A stretch of DNA of 64,000 nt from Novosphingobium nitrogenifigens DSM 19370 (GTDB lineage: Bacteria > Pseudomonadota > Alphaproteobacteria > Sphingomonadales > Sphingomonadaceae), in NCBI RefSeq assembly GCF_000192575.1, contig NZ_GL876926.1, forward strand, positions 470,994 through 534,993. The letters run 5' to 3'. The translations under genes and the position numbers were made by a program. The notes under the pieces are model-generated. The model made no database searches and was not told where the DNA came from. It saw only the letters and a program-made list of their open reading frames with translations. Each line of letters opens with the position of its first letter. The first letter of the stretch is position 1. Shown piece after piece: positions 56,927 through 64,000 of this stretch.

Positions 56927-58666
56927 ATGATGCGAAGGCATGTCCCCACGCTCGTGGCACTCGTGCTGGGCCTGTTTCTGGCGGTGATCGGAACCACGAC
57001 TCCGTGGCCGGCGCCGGTCGACACTTTGCCGGACCATTTTTCCGCCAGCCGCGCGATGGCCGACGTCCGCGTCATCGGTCGCGAACCCCATCCCGCCGGA
57101 TCGATGGCCGATGCGCAGCTGTGCGGATGGCTCGCGCAACGGTTGCGCGGCCTCGGAATGGAGGTGCACGAACAGGCCTTCACGCCCGACCCGGTCCGGG
57201 TTGCCCGTTATATCGATTGGGGCGGCGTTGCCGACCGGCCCCAGCGAATGGTCAATCTCGTCGCGGTTCTGCCGGGACGGGATCGTCGCCTTTCTGCTGT
57301 CGCATTGATGGCACATCACGATACCGTTTCGGGATCGCCGGGGGCGGCCGATGACGGTGCAGGCATGGCCTCGATCATCGAGACGGTGCGGGCGATCGCG
57401 GCGGCGGGACTGCCTCCGCGTGATCTCGTCGTCATATTGACCGATGGAGAGGAGATCGGGCTCGACGGTGCGCGCGCCTTTTTCGGTAGGGAAGCGGGTG
57501 GGGGCGATCCCTTGCGCGACCATATCGGTGCGCTCATCAATCTCGAGGCACGCGGCGGTGGCGGTCGCGCCACATTGTTCCAGACCAGCGCAGACAATGG
57601 TGCCGCCGTGGCGTTGGCCTCGCGGTCGATCCATCATCCGGCCGGGTCGTCGCTTGCGGTCTTTCTCTATCGTATCCTGCCCAATGACACCGATCTGACC
57701 ATGGCTCTGCCCTGGGCCGGGACGCATGGTGTCGCGGCCTACAATTTCGCCTTCATCGGCCGCCCCGGGCTCTACCATTCGCCCAAGGCGACGCCTGAGC
57801 GACTCGATCAGGGGTCGTTGCAGGATATGGGCGGGCAAGTGCTCGATCTGACCCGGGCGCTGCTCGATGCGCCGCGTTTGCCCGGACCGACGCACGATCT
57901 GGTGTTCTTCGACCTGTTCGGCCTCATCATGGTCATGCTCCCGCTTTGGACGGGGTGGGTCATGCTCGGGGTATCGGCAGGCGCGGTGGCGGCCTTGTGG
58001 CGGGAGCGCGGTCGGGGCCGCGGGCATTTGCGCGCGGGGCTTGCGGGGGCGGGGCGGATGTTGGGGCTCGCTGGCCTTGCCGCCTTGCTCACCATGGGTT
58101 CCAACCTGGTCTCATTCCATGTCGGCGGGCCGAACTATTACGACCGACTCGCGGCAACGCCCCGGCTCGAAGTCATGGCGTCGGCCAGCGCGATTGCCGC
58201 GTTCTTCGTGGTGATCGGACGCTGGCGACCGGGGCGTGCGGCTTTGGCCGGTGCCTTCGTGCCGCTCTGGATCGCCGGGATGCTTCTCCAATTCTTCGCG
58301 CCGGTTGCTGCTTATGTGGTGGTGGTTCCGGTCCTGGTCGCCAGTCTCATCACGCTTCTTCCCGAGCGCGGCGTGGGCAGCGTCGTGGCGATTATCCTTG
58401 CAGGACTGGTGGTCGGTTACCAGTTCCAGCTCGTCCACGAGATGCTGCAGGCCGTAGGGAGCGACATGCCGCTCGTCGTTGCCCTGCCGCTTGTGCTGGC
58501 AGCCCTTGCCCTGTTGCCGAGGTGGCAGCCGCTGTCGCGCCCGGGGCGGCGAACGGCCGTTCTGGCGTTCGGTCTCCTGGGCTTTGCAGTGGCCCTGGTG
58601 GTTCGGGCAACGCCGATTGCCGACACCATTCCCGCCTACAGTCTGACGACCCGACCGCTTCCCTAG
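56927..58666 (+). CDS. M28-family membrane metallopeptidase
   Basis: 579 residues. An N-terminal helix (about 7-24) is followed by a periplasmic peptidase domain. Zinc ligands: H131 and D132 region in MAHHDTVSGSPGAADDGAGM, the acidic pair EE near 175-176 (LTDGEEIGLDGARAF), and GLYHSPKATPERL with the last histidine. The C-terminal 250 residues hold about eight membrane helices. Related proteins are Zn aminopeptidases. Substrate unknown. It is divergent from rpiB, with a 167-base spacer. Confidence 0.85.
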   Translation: MMRRHVPTLVALVLGLFLAVIGTTTPWPAPVDTLPDHFSASRAMADVRVIGREPHPAGSMADAQLCGWLAQRLRGLGMEVHEQAFTPDPVRVARYIDWGGVADRPQRMVNLVAVLPGRDRRLSAVALMAHHDTVSGSPGAADDGAGMASIIETVRAIAAAGLPPRDLVVILTDGEEIGLDGARAFFGREAGGGDPLRDHIGALINLEARGGGGRATLFQTSADNGAAVALASRSIHHPAGSSLAVFLYRILPNDTDLTMALPWAGTHGVAAYNFAFIGRPGLYHSPKATPERLDQGSLQDMGGQVLDLTRALLDAPRLPGPTHDLVFFDLFGLIMVMLPLWTGWVMLGVSAGAVAALWRERGRGRGHLRAGLAGAGRMLGLAGLAALLTMGSNLVSFHVGGPNYYDRLAATPRLEVMASASAIAAFFVVIGRWRPGRAALAGAFVPLWIAGMLLQFFAPVAAYVVVVPVLVASLITLLPERGVGSVVAIILAGLVVGYQFQLVHEMLQAVGSDMPLVVALPLVLAALALLPRWQPLSRPGRRTAVLAFGLLGFAVALVVRATPIADTIPAYSLTTRPLP

Positions 58667-58677
58667 GCGGATACGAA

Positions 58678-58707
58678 AAAGGCCCCGCCGGGTGGGGTGG
58701 GGCCTTT
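58678..58707. terminator. Terminator between the M28 peptidase and rpoD
   Basis: AAAGGCCCC and GGGGCCTTT pair as a 9-bp stem around a 12-base loop. On the minus strand a run of five T (shared with the stem) ends the rpoD transcript; it can also stop the plus-strand peptidase gene. Confidence 0.75.
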
Positions 58708-58777
58708 GGGTTTGTTCCCGAAGGCCGGGAGGGCCTTATTCGGACCTGCAATGAGATGAACTCATCACAGGTTGGTA

Positions 58778-60781
<2,004 letters not shown>

Positions 60782-60834
60782 TGAACCCCGATACCACCTG
60801 TTCGAGCCGCGCCCCCATCCGGACGCCGGTATAA

Positions 60835-62730
60835 TTATAACGCAGCACGAGCACGACCCATTTGCCCCAAGCGCGCGCGCAATGCCAGTCTTCGTTGCAC
60901 CAGACGCTGCTGTTCGGCGAAACTTTCTTCGCTCAGGTCATGTTCGCAGCGTGCGTTCGCTTGCGCCAAGGCCGCTTCGACGCGGGGAAATTCTACAAGA
61001 AGATCAACTGCTTCGGCAAGGACTGAGGCGTCTCCGCCGACAATCGCGCCGAACGGCAGATCTGGGTAGTCTTCCGCCGTGGGGAGCCGCACGTTCCGCT
61101 CCCGCAATATGGGAGCAATGGACCGGGATTCAAGGCCTTCCTGATCCTCGTCTTCCGATTCGCCGGATTCGGGCGAGTCGGCAAGATCGAGCAGCGCGTC
61201 GAGCAATCGGGCAAGGTCGGGATCGCTCGGCGCGAGATGCGCGAGCGCCTCGGCATGGCGCGCGATTTCGCTCGGTCGCGTGGCGAGACCGGCAAGGACG
61301 GCCGCTAGCAAGGCCTCGCTCTGTCCGTACCGGCGCAGGCGCTCGGCTTCTTCGGGCGGCAGGGGCGGCTCGGGCGGCTGCCAGCGTCCGCCGCCGCGCT
61401 TCTGGCCTTGTTGCGCCTGTCTCGGTGCGGCCTGTCTCGGCGTGAACTGCGAACGCTCGCGCGAAGGGTAGGCAAGTGCGCCGAATCGGTCGAGCAGATC
61501 GCGACGATAGAGTGCCCGGATGTCGGGGTGGGCGATCGTTTCCGTCTGTTCGATCAGGCGGGCTTTCAGGCCTGCCTTGGCTTCGGGCGTGTCGAGAGGG
61601 GCCGCATCCCTTTCCGCCTGCCACACCGCCTCGATCAGCGGAGTCCCTGCCGACAGCAGGGCTTCCATAGCGGCAGCCCCCTGTTTCTTGACGATGTCGT
61701 CGGGGTCCATGCCGCCCGGAAGCGTCACGATCGACAGGCTGTGGCCGGGCTTGAGCAGGGGCAGGGCGCGGGTCATGGCCCGGCGTGCGGCCCGTTGTCC
61801 GGCCGCGTCCCCGTCGAAGCAGAGCACGGGGCAGGGCACCACTTGCCACAGCCGTTCGATCTGCTCTTCGGTCAAGGCCGTGCCGAGTGGGGCGACTGCT
61901 TCGGCAATTCCGGCCGCCGCAAGGGCAACGACGTCCATGTACCCTTCGACGACGACCATGCGGCCGCTGCTGCGCGCGGCGGGGGCTGCGCGGTGCAGGT
62001 TGTAGAGCGTGCGCCCTTTGTCGAAGAGGGGGGTATCGGGTGAATTCAGGTATTTGGGGGCGTCAGTCTTTTCCGCCGAGAGGATGCGTCCGCCGAACGC
62101 GATCACGCGTCCGCGCACATCGTGGATCGGCAGCATCAGGCGTCCGCGAAACCGGTCGTAGGGTTCCTTCCCCTCGACCGCGATCAGGAGCCCGGCCTCG
62201 ATCAGCTGCGCTTCGCCGAATCCGGCCAGAGCCGATTTGAGTGCGCCGCGCGAATCGGGGGCATAGCCAAATCCGAAAGTCTCGATGATCGCTGCGGGAA
62301 AGCCGCGCGTGGCGAGATAGGAACGCGCCGCTCCCCCGCCGTCCCCGGCAAGGTTGCGGCGGAAGAAATCCTGCGCGCCGGCCATGGCATCGTGCAGCGT
62401 TTTCGCTTTTTCGGCCTTGCGTGCGGCGCGCGGATCGGGGGCGGGGACTTCCATCCCCGCAAGGCTCGCCAGTTCCTTCACCGCTTCGAGAAAAGGCAGG
62501 CCCTGGTGATCTGTCATCCAGCGGATCGCGTCACCGTGGGCGCCACAGCCGAAGCAGTGGTAGAAGCCCTTTTCGTCGTTGATCGTGAAGCTGGGTGATT
62601 TTTCGTTGTGGAACGGGCAGCAGGCCTTGAATTCCCGCCCCGCCTTCTGGACGCGCACCGTGCGCCCGATCAGCCCGGACAGGCTGATGCGGGAGCGCAG
62701 TTCGTCAAGCCATTGCGGGGAAAGACTCAT
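60835..62730 (-). CDS. dnaG: DNA primase
   Basis: Makes RNA primers at the replication fork. 631 residues. CHC2 zinc motif: [14 protein letters not shown] with C38 and H41, and [11 protein letters not shown] with C59 and C62. Toprim domain: [17 protein letters not shown] and [15 protein letters not shown]. The C-terminal part, binding the DnaB helicase, is present but less conserved. Start at 62730, [12 protein letters not shown]. Confidence 0.96.
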   Translation of the reverse strand: MSLSPQWLDELRSRISLSGLIGRTVRVQKAGREFKACCPFHNEKSPSFTINDEKGFYHCFGCGAHGDAIRWMTDHQGLPFLEAVKELASLAGMEVPAPDPRAARKAEKAKTLHDAMAGAQDFFRRNLAGDGGGAARSYLATRGFPAAIIETFGFGYAPDSRGALKSALAGFGEAQLIEAGLLIAVEGKEPYDRFRGRLMLPIHDVRGRVIAFGGRILSAEKTDAPKYLNSPDTPLFDKGRTLYNLHRAAPAARSSGRMVVVEGYMDVVALAAAGIAEAVAPLGTALTEEQIERLWQVVPCPVLCFDGDAAGQRAARRAMTRALPLLKPGHSLSIVTLPGGMDPDDIVKKQGAAAMEALLSAGTPLIEAVWQAERDAAPLDTPEAKAGLKARLIEQTETIAHPDIRALYRRDLLDRFGALAYPSRERSQFTPRQAAPRQAQQGQKRGGGRWQPPEPPLPPEEAERLRRYGQSEALLAAVLAGLATRPSEIARHAEALAHLAPSDPDLARLLDALLDLADSPESGESEDEDQEGLESRSIAPILRERNVRLPTAEDYPDLPFGAIVGGDASVLAEAVDLLVEFPRVEAALAQANARCEHDLSEESFAEQQRLVQRRLALRARLGQMGRARAAL

Positions 62731-62770
62731 GCCGAATGCCCGATGATCCTGTTGTTCGCGGTTCGCGCGA

Positions 62771-63226
62771 TCAGGCCGAAAGCGCCGCCTTCACGAGGCC
62801 GCTTGCCGCAGCCATGTCGACTTGCGTGCCGTGGCTCGCCTTGAGCGCGCCGACGACGCGGCCCATGTCCTTCATGCCCGCAGCCCCGGTTTCGGCGATG
62901 ATCGCGGCGATCACGGCCTTCACTTCGTCCTCGGTCATGCGGGCGGGAAGGAATTCCTCGATCACGGCCAGTTCGCCGCGTTCGGCGTCGGCGAGTTCCT
63001 GGCGTCCGCCCTGTTCGTAGAGCGTGATCGATTCGCGGCGCTGCTTGGCCATCTTTTGCAGCACGTCGATGACGAGCGCATCGTCATCGGGCAGCGTTGC
63101 TGCGGTGCGAAGCTCGATATCCTTGTCCTTGAGCTTGGCCAGGATCAGGCGAACGGCGGCCAGGCGCGGCTTGTCGCCTGCCTTCATGGCGGAAACCTGG
63201 GCGGCCTTGATGGTATCGCGGATCAT
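62771..63226 (-). CDS. GatB/YqeY domain-containing protein
   Basis: 151 residues. The helical YqeY fold: MIRDTIKAAQVSAMKAGDK and LRTAATLPDDDALVIDVLQK, then GELAVIEEFLPARMTEDEV. The same fold is the tail domain of GatB. The stand-alone protein has no settled function. Start at 63226; an in-frame ATG at 63286 is possible. It lies between divergent carA and dnaG, as is usual in alphaproteobacteria. Confidence 0.9.
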   Translation of the reverse strand: MIRDTIKAAQVSAMKAGDKPRLAAVRLILAKLKDKDIELRTAATLPDDDALVIDVLQKMAKQRRESITLYEQGGRQELADAERGELAVIEEFLPARMTEDEVKAVIAAIIAETGAAGMKDMGRVVGALKASHGTQVDMAAASGLVKAALSA

Positions 63227-63491
63227 GATGCAGTGTGTTCCTGTGGATCGTATTCGCACATGCGAAATGAAATCTGCTTTCGCCACACATCCGTCGCTCG
63301 CGCAAGGAATCCAGCAAATTCAAGGCGCTGGTCTCCTTTGGCGGAGTCGGTCGGAACGGTTGCGAAGGCTGAATGCCAACCCTTAGGCGAAGTTTTCTGA
63401 GATCGCTAGGTTGACGCTGCGACGGCTTGGGCCTAGCGGGCGAACCTTAGCAACATCGTCAGAACCCCTTGTCAACGGAGCGCCCCAGATC

Positions 63492-64000
63492 ATGGCCGAC
63501 CCCGCACTTTCGCACGCGCCTCAACCCGAGGGTGCTACGGGAGTCCTCGTTCTCGCGGACGGTCATGTGGCCTGGGGCCGCGGCTTCGGCGCAGTCGGCA
63601 ATGCCGTCGGCGAAGTCTGCTTCAACACCGCGATGACCGGATACCAGGAAGTGATGACCGATCCGTCCTATGCCGGACAGATCGTTACCTTCACGTTCCC
63701 GCACATCGGCAACGTCGGCACGAATGCCGAGGACATGGAAAGCCACGGCGTCCCCGGCGCCGTGGGCTGTATCGTCCGCGAGGATGTCACCGAGCCCGCC
63801 AATTTCCGCGCCGAAGGCACGTTCCAGCGCTGGCTGGAAGTGCAGGGCAAGATCGGCCTCGCCGGGATCGACACCCGCGCGCTCACTCGCCGCATCCGCC
63901 TGAGTGGTGCGCCCAACGCGGTGATCGCCCACGATCCCAAGGGGCAGTTCGACATCCCGGCCCTGCTTGAACGGGCCCGTTCGTTCCCCGGCCTCAAGGG
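63492..64000 (+). CDS. carA: Carbamoyl-phosphate synthase small subunit (start only, cut by window end)
   Basis: Glutaminase subunit that feeds ammonia to CarB for arginine and pyrimidine synthesis. 169 residues of the N-terminal domain are visible from the ATG at 63492 (MADPALSHAPQPEG). GEVCFNTAMTGYQEVMTDPSYAGQ and FTFPHIGNVGTNAEDMES are standard CarA stretches (given as landmarks FNTAMTGYQEVMTDPSYAGQ). The glutamine amidotransferase half lies outside. The upstream 265 bases, shared with the divergent yqeY-like gene, must hold its promoter. Confidence 0.95.
   Translation, partial: MADPALSHAPQPEGATGVLVLADGHVAWGRGFGAVGNAVGEVCFNTAMTGYQEVMTDPSYAGQIVTFTFPHIGNVGTNAEDMESHGVPGAVGCIVREDVTEPANFRAEGTFQRWLEVQGKIGLAGIDTRALTRRIRLSGAPNAVIAHDPKGQFDIPALLERARSFPGLK

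Noticed and set aside
63411..63439. TTGACG plus TAGCGG at 17-base spacing as a carA promoter
   Set aside because: The -35 fits but the -10 is poor, so I do not list it as a feature.

Overview
The window is a GC-rich, gene-dense stretch of a bacterial chromosome, most likely from an alphaproteobacterium of the order Sphingomonadales (Novosphingobium/Sphingomonas type). This rests on the gene set and order: nuoN-birA-coaX-rnj-DUF1467, phoR-pstSCAB-phoU-phoB, ilvB-ilvN-ilvC next to leuA, yqeY-dnaG-rpoD beside carA, a large TonB-dependent receptor, and a Coq4-type ubiquinone protein. The genus is an inference. No search was run. All calls come from reading the sequence.

Layout. 1-5.8 kb (+): end of the complex I operon (nuoN), then biotin ligase, type III pantothenate kinase, RNase J, a small membrane protein and a GT22-like mannosyltransferase. 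5.8-13.4 kb (-): the complete phosphate regulon, in transcript order phoR, pstS, pstC, pstA, pstB, phoU, phoB, with three candidate PHO boxes. 13.6-16.7 kb (+): a PepSY / DUF2271 / DUF4198 / ApbE cluster that looks like an extracytoplasmic flavinylation module; DUF2271 carries a candidate FMN attachment motif. 16.8-25.7 kb: a glycosyltransferase, two identical tRNA-Glu genes, recJ, a group of poorly known proteins (exported protein, flavodoxin-like protein, unknown protein, AHH-type nuclease), a nitronate monooxygenase and an amidohydrolase. 25.8-31.3 kb (-): branched-chain amino acid synthesis (leuA, ilvC, ilvN, ilvB), with a probable leucine-rich leader peptide before leuA. 31.6-40.4 kb: miaA and serB (divergent), coq4, purL, xseB-ispA, coaD, a periplasmic cyclophilin and queA. 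40.5-49.5 kb: TonB receptor, beta-carbonic anhydrase, a two-component system, a small secreted protein, a glutathione-transferase-like protein, a PHA depolymerase and a TauE/SafE permease. 49.5-51.4 kb: tgt and rpsD.

51.6-53.9 kb is the clearest foreign-looking piece. It is an AT-rich island with two small winged-helix regulators. It is bounded by two direct copies of the 3' end of trmJ: one is the live gene end, the other a decayed fragment beside rpsD. 53.8-64 kb returns to housekeeping genes: rpiB-glyA-nrdR-trmJ (-), an M28 membrane peptidase (+), yqeY-dnaG-rpoD (-), and the start of carA (+), which is cut by the window edge.

How the genes work together. PhoR/PhoB with the Pst transporter and PhoU sense and import phosphate. 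IlvB/N/C and LeuA feed valine, isoleucine and leucine synthesis. QueA and Tgt both serve queuosine modification of tRNA. The PepSY membrane protein, DUF2271 and ApbE could together move electrons across the membrane to a covalently bound periplasmic flavin; this is an inference.
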